Made by a program: the position numbers and the translations under genes
The notes under the pieces: generated by a model
Databases searched by the model: none
The model's input: the letters and a program-made list of their open reading frames with translations, nothing else
Told to the model about the DNA's origin: nothing
Source of the DNA: a virus
DNA: 44,768 bases
Virus record (IMG/VR): IMGVR_UViG_3300034101_005257
Location: 1-44,768 of that record
Reading direction: 5' to 3' (one strand)
In this document: positions 32,750 to 41,048 of the stretch, in pieces
Position numbering within the stretch: the stretch's first letter is position 1
Layout: each line of letters starts with the position of its first letter

Positions 32750-34552
32750 TTATCTCAATTCGTTGAGGTCGAATGTTCTAACACCATCAACAGTGATTCT
32801 ACCGTAGAATCTGTTGTTCACCATCTTCTTAGCGTATCTGGTCATGATACCCTTGATTGGGGTGAAGTTGAATGGGTTATACATTGTTGGTGTCAATTGG
32901 AGAGGTACATATGGTGCGTAAACGTAACCTGTGTCAAGTAATGACGTTCCCTTATGACCAATCAAGATTTGGTTTGGTGGGAAGTATGGGTCACGGTAAA
33001 CCTGGTATCTACCAGATAATGTACCAACTCTTTCAATACCCATGTTGTATTGATCCTGTTCAGGAGCTGCGTTTGAAACGTGGAAGTATTCCAAGTCATC
33101 AAAAATAGCTGAAACTTCGGATGAAACAACGATCCAGTTCGCACCACCTCTCAATGTTGATTTGTGGATTTGTGCAGAAAGTTGGTTGATCGCAGTGATC
33201 AATGTTTGGTTCCAATCCTTCTGTGTGTACTGGGTTAATGGGTTAGATGATGTACCTCTCTTCCAACCGTTGTAGTCCCATCTTAACTGCCATGCCGCAC
33301 CTTTTCTCAAATCTCTCAAGATTTCTCTGTCGATTTCTGCCGCGACCTGTTCTGATAACAACGCTGTCAATTCAGCCTCAGCGTCGATGTTGTGGAACGC
33401 AGCAACGTCTTGAGCAAGTTCAGGAGACCATTGAGCTCTCAACTTTCTTTCTGAAACAGAAACAGTCACAGACTCAAGATCAAATGAAACTTCACCAATC
33501 TTATCTTCGAATTCGAGTTCTTCATAAATTCTGTAAGTACAGTAGAATTGGGATCCCGCAATTGAAGTACCTGCAAAGGTAGTAGTTAAACCTGAGTAAC
33601 CATCCAATGAATTTGCACCTATGGAACAAGGAACCTGAAGGTCAACTTCTAAGTAAATTTTACCATTCGCATCACAAATATTGTCAAAAGTTCCACCATT
33701 ACCTGTATTGCTTTGTCCGAAAGCTACAGTTTCTTGTGATCCATATTGAACAATTCCTTTTCCGTATTTTTGAGTCACAACTCTAAAGAGTAAGTTACCA
33801 CTACCAGCACCTGAGAATGCACCTCCAGCTATAGTTGTTGCTTTTACAGTCAAATCCGAAAGGAAAGTCTCACTATCAACCATATTACCGTCAGGTCCGA
33901 GTAATTTACCAAAACCACCGTTACTAAATCCTGATAATGTAAGGAGAACTTTTCTGTATTCACCAGCACCATAACCTGATGCAATCAAATCACCACTACT
34001 CCAAACTTGTGTAACAACGTCAGTTGAAGTAATTGAAGAATATCTTCCTTTTGAGTAGTCGAACAAACCAGGAGGGTCCAAAGTTGCTTCATTACCCTCA
34101 TAGAATCTATCATAAAGGTTTTTACCTGTTGAATATCCTTGGTTTGGATTATTATCCCCGTTTGCAACCGCTTCAGGTGAACCAACCGGTGGATAATGTG
34201 CATTTCCTGTATCATAAGCTTGAATCTTAGGTACGAAGTAGAAAAGTTTACCGATAGGTAAGTTCATCGCCTGAACAGAAACGATATCATTAGCCAAAAG
34301 TTTTGAGAAAACTCTTCTGATGATAGGGAATACAACAGTCTCAAATGAACCTGAAGAATCTGTTGATGCCGCTTCGTTGATTAAGTGTGACGCTTGGTTC
34401 TCATAAAGTTGAGCCATGTTTTCTTTTAAGTGTCCGCCCAATCCTTCCAAGAAACCAAGTTTGTCCCATTTGTTTATAGTGTCTTCTTTGATAACTTTAA
34501 GGTGCTTAAGACCGATGTTACCAACTAAACCACTTTCTAATAATGCTCCCAT
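32750..34552 (-). CDS. 23: Major capsid protein (gp23-like)
   Basis: The protein has 600 aa, against 521 in T4 gp23. The N-terminal region (HLKENMAQLYENQA at 41-54, then FETVVFPIIRRVFSKLLAND and PIGKLFYFVPKI) matches gp23 proteins. A maturation cleavage by the gp21-like protease is likely after Glu60 in SHLINE/AAS, matching the I/L-x-E rule. A large Gly/Ser-rich insertion at about 110-330 would form the exposed domain. The C-terminal half has QWSPELAQDVAAFHNIDAE and GTSLLDTGYVYAPY. It is the shell subunit. It follows the prohead core gene by 21 nt and is followed by a strong terminator. Confidence 0.95.
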   Translation of the reverse strand: MGALLESGLVGNIGLKHLKVIKEDTINKWDKLGFLEGLGGHLKENMAQLYENQASHLINEAASTDSSGSFETVVFPIIRRVFSKLLANDIVSVQAMNLPIGKLFYFVPKIQAYDTGNAHYPPVGSPEAVANGDNNPNQGYSTGKNLYDRFYEGNEATLDPPGLFDYSKGRYSSITSTDVVTQVWSSGDLIASGYGAGEYRKVLLTLSGFSNGGFGKLLGPDGNMVDSETFLSDLTVKATTIAGGAFSGAGSGNLLFRVVTQKYGKGIVQYGSQETVAFGQSNTGNGGTFDNICDANGKIYLEVDLQVPCSIGANSLDGYSGLTTTFAGTSIAGSQFYCTYRIYEELEFEDKIGEVSFDLESVTVSVSERKLRAQWSPELAQDVAAFHNIDAEAELTALLSEQVAAEIDREILRDLRKGAAWQLRWDYNGWKRGTSSNPLTQYTQKDWNQTLITAINQLSAQIHKSTLRGGANWIVVSSEVSAIFDDLEYFHVSNAAPEQDQYNMGIERVGTLSGRYQVYRDPYFPPNQILIGHKGTSLLDTGYVYAPYVPLQLTPTMYNPFNFTPIKGIMTRYAKKMVNNRFYGRITVDGVRTFDLNELR

Positions 34553-34573
34553 ATTAATTTTTTTTTGTTTAGT

Positions 34574-35824
34574 TTATTTGTTTATTTTGTTCATTAAATC
34601 TTTCATTCTCAAGAACTGAGCGTTCTCGTATGTTTTAGATTCAACTAAGTTTGTTGAACCTTTTTGTGGTGTTTTTTGAACTTTGTTTACCACAGATTCG
34701 GTTACAACATTTGTAGAGGAAACCAATTCATTCTTGATTGACTTATAGAGATTTTTTGATTCTTTTAATGTCTCTACGTTGTCAAATCTTTTAAGAATAT
34801 TGATTTTCTCCTGTTTGGTTGTAGAATGTTCAGTGAACAATCTGGTAGCGTAAGCTAAATTTGAGTTGAAAATCGCAACCTCGTTTAATTTAGTTCTGAA
34901 AAGGTCAAGAGCCTTTTTGTACTCTTCATTCTTTTCTTTGAGTAGACTTATTTGTTTTTCATAAGATTCTACTTTCAAATGATAAGGTGCTGATCTTGGT
35001 TTTGGTAAACCTTTTCTACCAAAAGCCTTTCCATTACCCAAGGTTCTAGCCGCTTCCTTGGCTTCTTCTTTGTGTGCCTCACCTTCGTGAGCCTCTTCGT
35101 ATGTTTCTTCTAACTCAACTTCTTCCTCTTCTTCTTCGTCTTCTTCTTCGTCAAATTCAATTTCATACATCACTTCTTCTTCGTCCATGTCTTCCATTTC
35201 AGAAATTTCCATGTCCTCCATTTCAGAAACTTCCATTTCTTCTTCGAGTTCATCCATGTCCATCATTTCATCCATGTCCATCATTTCCTCCAATTCGTGA
35301 TCTTCACCTTCCAATTGAATTTCATATTCTACATCTGCATTTTCATCTTTCAAGTGAATTTCGTCATCTTCCTTTTGAACGATAACTCCATCTTGATCAC
35401 CCATCAATTTGAAAACCTTTACGAGTTCTTCATCACTCATGTTTGTGATGTCGATTAAATCTTCGTCTTCCATTTCGTCTTCAAAATCCATTTCGAGTTC
35501 CTCGTCATCCATAGATTCCAAGTCCTCGTCTCCGAATTCAGCAGGAAGGTCAACGTCCATTTCCTCTTCATCATCAAGGTCGAGTTCAACTTCCTCTTCT
35601 TCTCCCTCATCACCCATCTCGGTGTCGAGTTCAAGATCGAGTTCATCTTCCTCTTCCTGTTCTTTAACCTCTTCAGTGTCACCACCTAAAGATTCTTTTA
35701 CTAAAGACTTGATTTCTTCCTTCATTACTGAAGCAAGTATTCCTTTTGTGTTTTTTGCAATAGACTCTTCTAAGTTCTTCAACTGTAAGAGTGTATCGTC
35801 TAATAGAATTTCTTTTTTGCTCAT
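34574..35824 (-). CDS. 22: Prohead core (scaffold) protein, gp22-like
   Basis: The protein has 416 aa. Residues 45-260 are extremely rich in Asp, Glu and Met, the acidic low-complexity body of a scaffold. The C-terminal 140 residues match the gp22 helical region: a coiled coil (EKQISLLKEKNEEYKKALDL), then NEVAIFNSNLAYATRLF and a basic tail. Scaffold proteins guide shell assembly and are degraded by the head protease, so the many I/L-x-E sites are expected. It has its own promoter-like motif and lies just upstream of the capsid gene. Confidence 0.88.
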   Translation of the reverse strand: MSKKEILLDDTLLQLKNLEESIAKNTKGILASVMKEEIKSLVKESLGGDTEEVKEQEEEDELDLELDTEMGDEGEEEEVELDLDDEEEMDVDLPAEFGDEDLESMDDEELEMDFEDEMEDEDLIDITNMSDEELVKVFKLMGDQDGVIVQKEDDEIHLKDENADVEYEIQLEGEDHELEEMMDMDEMMDMDELEEEMEVSEMEDMEISEMEDMDEEEVMYEIEFDEEEDEEEEEEVELEETYEEAHEGEAHKEEAKEAARTLGNGKAFGRKGLPKPRSAPYHLKVESYEKQISLLKEKNEEYKKALDLFRTKLNEVAIFNSNLAYATRLFTEHSTTKQEKINILKRFDNVETLKESKNLYKSIKNELVSSTNVVTESVVNKVQKTPQKGSTNLVESKTYENAQFLRMKDLMNKINK

Positions 35825-35853
35825 TTTCTATTTAAGTAGATTTATTTTTCTAA

Positions 35854-35860
35854 ATAAATA
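35854..35860 (-). promoter_or_regulatory. TATTTAT promoter-like motif upstream of the scaffold/capsid genes
   Basis: The minus strand reads GGGTATATTTATTTAGAAAA; the core begins 36 nt before the ATG at 35824. It lies downstream (in transcription order) of the terminator at 35913-35940, so the scaffold-capsid pair has its own transcript. Confidence 0.5.
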
Positions 35861-35912
35861 TACCCTTCTATAGAAAAATCTAACATTTTTTGTATATTAA
35901 TGAAATTAAATA

Positions 35913-35940
35913 AAAAGAGGGGTCAAATGACCCCTCTTTT
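35913..35940. terminator. Intrinsic terminator with 12-bp stem
   Basis: AAAAGAGGGGTC pairs perfectly with GACCCCTCTTTT around an AAAT loop (35925-35928). On the minus strand the hairpin ends in TTTTTATTTAA, so it terminates the portal-protease transcript just after the 36151 gene, whose stop it overlaps. Confidence 0.92.
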
Positions 35941-36151
35941 ATTTTTCAATTACTTCGTTGATTTTACTTTCTATTACACTTGTGATTCTCCAATCTTCAG
36001 TGTACCTTTCAAAAATCTTTGTAACTTTTGCTTCAACATCGGTTACACTAAAACCCCTCACCAATTTCTCCTCTCTTGTTTTTTTGGTTTTACCAGTTTG
36101 AATATCTACTGTTTCAAATTGGATTTTTGCAATGAAATATTTTTCGTCCAT
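35939..36151 (-). CDS. DUF4494-like small protein
   Basis: The protein has 70 aa. The pattern YFIAKIQFETVDIQTGKTKK, then EEKLVRGFSVTDVEAKV and a final strand around WRITSVIESKINEVI resembles DUF4494, a short family found mainly in Bacteroidota and their mobile elements. The function is unknown. It follows the prohead protease by 10 nt and ends inside the terminator hairpin. Confidence 0.65.
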   Translation of the reverse strand: MDEKYFIAKIQFETVDIQTGKTKKTREEKLVRGFSVTDVEAKVTKIFERYTEDWRITSVIESKINEVIEK

Positions 36152-36161
36152 AATTAATTAT

Positions 36162-36890
36162 TTATCTTCCCAAAAAATCGGAAAGTTTGTTCATTAAATC
36201 AAGAGACTTACCCAATCCTTTTTCAGATTCAGGTTTTCTTAAATTTCTTTCTTCTTCTATGTTTTCTTCAAAGTTGAATTTATCTTCAGGTTTGTCAAAA
36301 AGATATGCTCCTGGTGTTGATGGTGAACTAACTAAGTCAAAACAGATAAGTTCAAAATCGTCTTGTACTTCATTTTGTTCTCCCTTCTTTTTTAGAGTCC
36401 CCACCCCTCTTGAAGATATACCCATTGTACATCCTTGTCTCATAAGGTTTGCAGCAATATCACCAGGTGTAGAAACAATACCTGTTTCGTGAAACGCTGG
36501 TGAGGTTAGAAGTCTGAGTTTACCCATCAAGGTATTTCCGTCCCACCATACATCATCAATAATGTGTGAAACTCTTTCCAAATCTACAATAGATGATTCG
36601 GGGTGATTCAACTCTGAAAGGGAAGTTCCCTTTTGGATCATTCTCTTATAATTTTCGGCTTCTCTTTTTAATATTTTTTCGGGATATAATCTTCCGTTTC
36701 TATTTGGAGTATCAAACTTTTGAAGAACAGCATAGAATATAAATGGTTTGGAATGATCTCTCATTGACTTGGATTCCATGATAACCTTTTCGTTTTCAGG
36801 ATGATTTGGTGAGATATATCCCGCATCGTGCTCCACCAAAATACCTTTACCGGTTTCGTGAGCCTCAAGTACTCTTAGTTGTTCTTTCAT
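36162..36890 (-). CDS. 21: Prohead protease (gp21-like)
   Basis: The protein has 242 aa. The catalytic layout of T4 gp21/herpes-type head proteases is visible: His96 in SELNHPESSIVD, Ser159-Ser160 in MGISSRGVGTL and Asp185 in CFDLVSSPSTPGA. It is part of the prohead core, cleaves scaffold and capsid proteins at I/L-x-E sites, and then destroys itself. The C-terminal 45 residues are charged, as expected for the self-cleaved tail. The start at 36890 overlaps the preceding gene by 26 nt, and a TATTTAT motif lies within that gene's end. Confidence 0.92.
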   Translation of the reverse strand: MKEQLRVLEAHETGKGILVEHDAGYISPNHPENEKVIMESKSMRDHSKPFIFYAVLQKFDTPNRNGRLYPEKILKREAENYKRMIQKGTSLSELNHPESSIVDLERVSHIIDDVWWDGNTLMGKLRLLTSPAFHETGIVSTPGDIAANLMRQGCTMGISSRGVGTLKKKGEQNEVQDDFELICFDLVSSPSTPGAYLFDKPEDKFNFEENIEEERNLRKPESEKGLGKSLDLMNKLSDFLGR

Positions 36891-37710
36891 TTTTTTTACT
36901 AGATAAATATGTTGTAATATAATTATTAATGTCTTTTGAGACTTTTCTTATCGAGTTTTCGTCAACTAATGAACCGAATTCAACCTCAATAGAGACAGTA
37001 AAACGTATTAAATAAAACATTCCGTTGTCCCAAGCAAGCTGTGTTGAATTGTCAACTTCACCATTTTCGATTAACTCTTTTGTGTCCTCAGCCAATTGAG
37101 AAATCATTTTGGTGACATTTAAAATATATCCATTTCCATCTTCACGAACACCCGATCCATCGGGGTATCCCAAATAATCACTGATTGTCTGAAATATTTT
37201 GGAATTTATTTTATCTTTTATTGAAATTTTAATTGCTGTTTCTATGAATATACAAATTATAGATTTTTCATAATCCGAAAAATTCTTAATATTTTTTTTG
37301 TTTTCAGAAGATATTACATCATTCCAATAATCATAACAATCTATGTCCCAAAACCCTTGTGTTAACCATCTATCTTCTTTTGTCTCACGATCAAAGAATA
37401 TCTCAAAATCTCTTAACTTATCAATACGATAGAAATATTCATCACCATCCTTTGATAAACCCCTACTATGATCAATTAACACCTCAAATATAAGTTCATT
37501 AAGTTCCTGATCACCGACAGATGAAACATATTTTAAAGTTGATGCTGGATATTGGTGATATAGATCAAGTAAAATAGAGGCAGGAATTGAATCACCACTC
37601 GATTTAATTTTTTTATAAAAAACTTCAATATTACCACCGAAAAAAGCCTCGATAAATTCTACGAGACTTTTATCGGTTTCTTGTGATAACTCAATAAATT
37701 TTTCAATCAT
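36865..37710 (-). CDS. Hypothetical acidic phage protein
   Basis: The protein has 281 aa, helical and acidic, with aromatic-rich central motifs (LTQGFWDIDCYDYW near 116-129) and a Gly/Asp-rich loop (YPDGSGVREDGNGY near 178-191) that could bind Ca2+ but is not a standard EF-hand. No family is recognised. It lies between an unknown gene and the prohead protease in the head block, so a head-assembly or internal-head role is possible. Confidence 0.55.
   Translation of the reverse strand: MIEKFIELSQETDKSLVEFIEAFFGGNIEVFYKKIKSSGDSIPASILLDLYHQYPASTLKYVSSVGDQELNELIFEVLIDHSRGLSKDGDEYFYRIDKLRDFEIFFDRETKEDRWLTQGFWDIDCYDYWNDVISSENKKNIKNFSDYEKSIICIFIETAIKISIKDKINSKIFQTISDYLGYPDGSGVREDGNGYILNVTKMISQLAEDTKELIENGEVDNSTQLAWDNGMFYLIRFTVSIEVEFGSLVDENSIRKVSKDINNYITTYLSSKKNERTTKST
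36903..36909 (-). promoter_or_regulatory. TATTTAT promoter-like motif upstream of the prohead protease
   Basis: The minus strand reads CATATTTATCTAGTAAAA, 19 nt upstream of the ATG at 36890 and inside the 3' end of the neighbouring gene. It would boost protease expression independently. Confidence 0.45.
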
Positions 37711-37721
37711 ATAAATAAATA
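37711..37721 (-). promoter_or_regulatory. Overlapping TATTTAT motifs upstream of the 37710 gene
   Basis: TATATTTATTTAT directly precedes the ATG, giving two overlapping cores (37721-37715 and 37717-37711). The spacing is short (7-11 nt), so a leaderless or near-leaderless transcript would result. Confidence 0.35.
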
Positions 37722-37725
37722 TAAT

Positions 37726-38178
37726 TCACGCCAACAATTTTACGGGTGTTTCCATCTTTGAAAGATGAAATGAGAAATACCTGTTGGATTTGAAACTATT
37801 TTTTGTAATATATTTACAGATTGTTGTTAATGATTTTTTTAATTGTTCTGATTTGAAATCAATATATTCATCCAAAAATAATGTGATTTCCAAATTCATA
37901 AAACTCCTCTTCCCTTCCTGAATTCCTGAGGTTCTGAGATCAAGATCAACTATTGTTCTTCCGTTGAATATATTCAGATCTATTGAATCCAATAATTTGT
38001 GTTTTATGTCCCTTCTTAATGTATTGACCACCGATGACCACGATTCAAGATCTGTTATTGGTTCCACCCACGCCTGAATGACCAAATAAATTGATTTCAT
38101 AGATTTGAAATCTACCGTACCATAATTTATTTTGAAATCTTTAAATCCATTAATTTTTATTGATTTTCCCTTCTTCAT
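37726..38178 (-). CDS. Hypothetical phage protein
   Basis: The protein has 150 aa and is basic, with an alternating strand-helix pattern: SIYLVIQAWVEPITDLE near 29-45, a helix SSVVNTLRRDIKHKLLDSI and two further strands (TIVDLDLRTSG, FMNLEITLFLDEYI). No family is recognised. The fold could be a ferredoxin-like tail-completion or connector protein, which would fit its place near portal, but this is a guess. It is divergent from the bS21 gene. Confidence 0.5.
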   Translation of the reverse strand: MKKGKSIKINGFKDFKINYGTVDFKSMKSIYLVIQAWVEPITDLESWSSVVNTLRRDIKHKLLDSIDLNIFNGRTIVDLDLRTSGIQEGKRSFMNLEITLFLDEYIDFKSEQLKKSLTTICKYITKNSFKSNRYFSFHLSKMETPVKLLA

Positions 38179-38288
38179 AAAATCCCTTCATATGTAAAAA
38201 CGTTTATTTTTTGAAAAACATAATAAAAATAAGGGTTATTGTCAAAATTTCGTAAATTCGTTTGTATTTATCGTTACAAATACAACTT
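38179..38288. other. Divergent intergenic region upstream of bS21
   Basis: This 110-nt region is the largest non-coding gap in the window. It holds the start regions of the 38178 (minus) and bS21 (plus) genes. A TATTTAT motif lies at 38265-38271, within an 8-bp inverted repeat: TTGTATTT (38262-38269) and AAATACAA (38278-38285). No Shine-Dalgarno precedes the bS21 start. Confidence 0.6.
38265..38271 (+). promoter_or_regulatory. TATTTAT promoter-like motif upstream of bS21
   Basis: The plus strand reads TTTGTATTTATCGTTACA; the core starts 24 nt upstream of the ATG at 38289 and overlaps an inverted repeat that could be an operator. Confidence 0.5.
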
Positions 38289-38474
38289 ATGATAATAGTA
38301 GAGGTAAATAAAAAAAATATAGAGGCCGCTCTGAAAACTTATAAATATAAAGTTTATAAGACCCAAGTTCACAAAAAACTGTGGGAAAATAAAGAATATA
38401 TTAAAGATTCAGTGAAAAACAGAGAAAAGATGAATAAGGCCATCTATGTGAACGACAAGTTTAAAAAGGATTAA
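38289..38474 (+). CDS. rpsU: Ribosomal protein bS21 (phage-encoded)
   Basis: The protein has 61 aa from ATG 38289, which begins MIIVEVNKKNIEAALKTYK, the classic S21 opening (host form MIIVxVxxxExIDxALxRFK). It continues with a basic helix (YKTQVHKKLWENKEYIK) and SVKNREKMNKAIYV, matching SVKRREKxxKAxY. An ATG at 38262 would add nine unrelated residues. bS21 binds the small-subunit platform near the 3' end of 16S rRNA; in Flavobacteriia it helps hide the anti-Shine-Dalgarno. The phage copy likely replaces host bS21 and changes mRNA selection. The stop overlaps the convergent gene by 4 nt. Confidence 0.9.
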   Translation: MIIVEVNKKNIEAALKTYKYKVYKTQVHKKLWENKEYIKDSVKNREKMNKAIYVNDKFKKD

Positions 38475-39142
38475 ACTATCTCGTTCAAGAATTTTCTGAG
38501 TTCAAACAACGAACGGTGGGATTTATCATAAGACCCCAACTTTGACTTCAACTGATCCAATTTACCTTCTTCTATAGTATTTTTCTCAAATACAGAAACA
38601 ATTTCAGATTTAGTTTCTTCAATCAAGTTTGTTAAATCACCTTCAGTTAATTCCTTCATTTCTTTGAGTAATGAAAGTTCTTCCTCTGAAAGACTTTCTA
38701 AGATTGGTTTGATTTTGGAATTTGCAATGTCTACTTGCATAGATAAAGGAAGATAAATGGTTTCGTTTACCTCATCCTTTTTTCGAAGATTTTCCAACAG
38801 AGAAAGTTTTGTCTCAACCTTTTTTTCTATGTTTGTTGAGAAAATCAAGTTGTCAATAGATTCGTAATTGTTGGATCCTTCAGACAAATATTTTTGAATA
38901 TCTTTTCTTTTATATAATTCTTTTAATCTATCGATAGATTCATTAAGGAACATTTCACTGAATTCCTTGTCATATCCTTTTTTGGATGACAATTCGTAAT
39001 ATATATTTGTCGCCTCCTTTAAGTTCTTATTTTTTAAAACCTGATTCTTAAATTTGGTAAATGAACTTTTGAAGGTTCCTTTTTTATAACCTTCCACCAA
39101 TTCATTTTCGAGTTGGGTGATATAACTTCCTAGTGTTTTCAT
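38471..39142 (-). CDS. Helical phage protein next to portal
   Basis: The protein has 223 aa and is almost all charged helix (KSSFTKFKNQVLKNKNLKEA, ESIDRLKELYKRKDIQKYL, LSEEELSLLKEMKELTEG). No family is recognised. It lies 12 nt downstream of the portal stop, and a promoter-like motif sits in that gap. A prohead core accessory or scaffold-like role would fit, as T4 has small core proteins beside gp20-gp21. Confidence 0.55.
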   Translation of the reverse strand: MKTLGSYITQLENELVEGYKKGTFKSSFTKFKNQVLKNKNLKEATNIYYELSSKKGYDKEFSEMFLNESIDRLKELYKRKDIQKYLSEGSNNYESIDNLIFSTNIEKKVETKLSLLENLRKKDEVNETIYLPLSMQVDIANSKIKPILESLSEEELSLLKEMKELTEGDLTNLIEETKSEIVSVFEKNTIEEGKLDQLKSKLGSYDKSHRSLFELRKFLNEIV

Positions 39143-39147
39143 ACTAA

Positions 39148-39154
39148 ATAAATA
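39148..39154 (-). promoter_or_regulatory. TATTTAT promoter-like motif after the portal gene
   Basis: The minus strand reads TAATATTTATTTAGT, ending 5 nt upstream of the ATG at 39142. The short spacing makes it one of the weaker members of the set. Confidence 0.35.
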
Positions 39155-41023
39155 TTATGATCCTAGTAACTCGTTTAGTTTTTTATCAATCTCCTGTAAA
39201 GATTTTTTAGCTTTGTTGATATTGAGTTCTACAACACCGTTTAACATATTATCTTCAAGGATTAAATTTTCATCTTTTTCTTTGGATTCAGGAGTTACTT
39301 CAGCCGGTGGAGGTATAGTCTCTGTTTCAGTACCACCTGTTTCAGCCGCAGGTTCAGGAACTGTGGTTGTACCCCCTACCTCACCAAAACCACCTAAATC
39401 AGGACTTGTTGTTTCTCCACCACCTGGTGTTGTTGCCTCACCTGCACCTGCTTCACCTCCCTCCTTTGGTTTTCCATTACCGTACAACTTGTCAATATTG
39501 TCAAATATACCTGTCTTGGTAATTACATTCGGAGTTTCTTCAAGTTCCTTAGCTACAGCTTTTTCAATTCTTTGTTGTTGTATATCCAACTTAATTTCTT
39601 CATCACTGAACCCAAGAATATGTTTCTTAGCCCAAGAAGCGGATACCGCCTGAATACCATTTCCAGGATCAGTAACTGCGTCTCTGTAGAGTTGGATTTT
39701 GGATTGAAGTTGTTCAATCTTCAACATATCCTGTTGTGTTGATGGATTGGTTAGACCCAAAGTGAAGTTATTAAGTTCGTCCTCAAATCCCAAGATATAT
39801 AGATGAATAATCGCGATTTTATTTAATTCTTGAATCATCGCTTGTTGAATTCTATTGATGGTCCTTGAAAATCTAATATCCAAAAGAGAAAGATTCTTAC
39901 CATCACCAACCACTTCTTCAAATCCAAGGAAAGCTTTCGGTATTCTTAAAGCGGTCAATAATTTCTTTTGAATATATTCAATATCCGCAATTTCACTCAG
40001 ATTCTGAGCGCCAGGTAAAGTATCAATTGGATTTGGTGCGTTCGGATCACGAACAGGAATAAAATAATCCTGATCCACGGCCATCTGATTATATCTCATA
40101 TCCACATTACCATTCTTTGGATCCACAATTTGGTCTCTCTTGAATTTGTTGGCAACCCTTTGGACATAGGCTTCAACATCTTTATCATCCATATTTCCAA
40201 CAAAAACTTTGAAAACTCTTCTTTCAGGTGCTCTTGATGTTCTATAGATTAACATCGCATCTTCCGACAAAAGAAGTTGTTTCCAAACTCTTCTTGCTTT
40301 TTCTAACATAGAAGTTCCATAGGGTAATTTTGAGTCGTCACCCAAAAGTCTAAAGTGAGCAACCTCCCACGTATTGAATTCTATATTTTTATTTTTCCAA
40401 GTAAAAGTTAAGTGGGTATTTTCAACACCGGTATTCATTGCAACGGTATTAACAACCATACCTCTCTCGAATCTTTCGATTTCAATATTTGGTAATTGTT
40501 GTGCTCCGACAACACCTTGTTCAGGATCTATCTTTAAATAGAGAAAATTATCACCATACTTACAAGTATTTCTTGTCCACATAGGTAAGTTGGTATTAAT
40601 ATCCAACTTGTTATTGAACAAGTCGGCCAAAATACTTTTGATTCTATTGGATTCTGAATATATTTGAAGTATAAATCCATTTTCATTTGGGGTTGTTGAT
40701 TCTTCAGCATAAATGTCCAAAGCTGCGGATATTTCGGGTGTAAACTCCATAGATTCATAATCATAATATGAAGCCAACCTTGTTGGTTCATAATATACGG
40801 CTTGTGTGTAAAGATTGTTTTCAACCTTTGACCATTGGTTTGCCAAATACAAACTCTGTTGAGCTTGAAGTTTTTCCTTTTCGTATTCCCCTTTAGATTT
40901 GGTTCTTAAAATTTCTTTTTTATCGAACCTATATTGAGGAACTTGTTGATCCAATGTGGAATCTGGTCCAAAGACCCTTGAAAGTCGTTGCCAAATTGTA
41001 TATTGTTGATTAGTTTGTGCCAT
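39155..41023 (-). CDS. 20: Portal protein (gp20-like)
   Basis: The protein has 622 aa. Hallmarks of gp20 are visible: a conserved N-terminal half (SMEFTPEISAALDIYAEEST near 91-110, CKYGDNFLYLKI near 154-165) and the stem/wing region (KFKRDQIVDPKNG, LLTALRIPKAFLGFEE). The C-terminal 100 residues are a Gly/Thr/Pro/Glu-rich linker (GGEAGAGEATTPGGGETT) before a final helix, longer than in T4. Twelve copies form the DNA-entry ring and bind terminase. It is encoded 40 nt after the terminase gene. Confidence 0.95.
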   Translation of the reverse strand: MAQTNQQYTIWQRLSRVFGPDSTLDQQVPQYRFDKKEILRTKSKGEYEKEKLQAQQSLYLANQWSKVENNLYTQAVYYEPTRLASYYDYESMEFTPEISAALDIYAEESTTPNENGFILQIYSESNRIKSILADLFNNKLDINTNLPMWTRNTCKYGDNFLYLKIDPEQGVVGAQQLPNIEIERFERGMVVNTVAMNTGVENTHLTFTWKNKNIEFNTWEVAHFRLLGDDSKLPYGTSMLEKARRVWKQLLLSEDAMLIYRTSRAPERRVFKVFVGNMDDKDVEAYVQRVANKFKRDQIVDPKNGNVDMRYNQMAVDQDYFIPVRDPNAPNPIDTLPGAQNLSEIADIEYIQKKLLTALRIPKAFLGFEEVVGDGKNLSLLDIRFSRTINRIQQAMIQELNKIAIIHLYILGFEDELNNFTLGLTNPSTQQDMLKIEQLQSKIQLYRDAVTDPGNGIQAVSASWAKKHILGFSDEEIKLDIQQQRIEKAVAKELEETPNVITKTGIFDNIDKLYGNGKPKEGGEAGAGEATTPGGGETTSPDLGGFGEVGGTTTVPEPAAETGGTETETIPPPAEVTPESKEKDENLILEDNMLNGVVELNINKAKKSLQEIDKKLNELLGS

Positions 41024-41048
41024 AGTAATTAAAATAGTAGTTTTTTCA

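Noticed and set aside
35409-35873. Plus-strand Ser-rich ORF of 154 aa
   Set aside because: It mirrors the Asp/Glu-rich codons of the scaffold gene on the other strand; composition only.
38341-38351. Sense T4-type late promoter ATAAATATAAA
   Set aside because: It lies inside the bS21 coding region with no start codon at a suitable distance.
39213-39653. Plus-strand ORF opposite the portal C-terminus
   Set aside because: The Val/Pro/Ser composition results from the Gly/Thr/Pro linker codons of portal.
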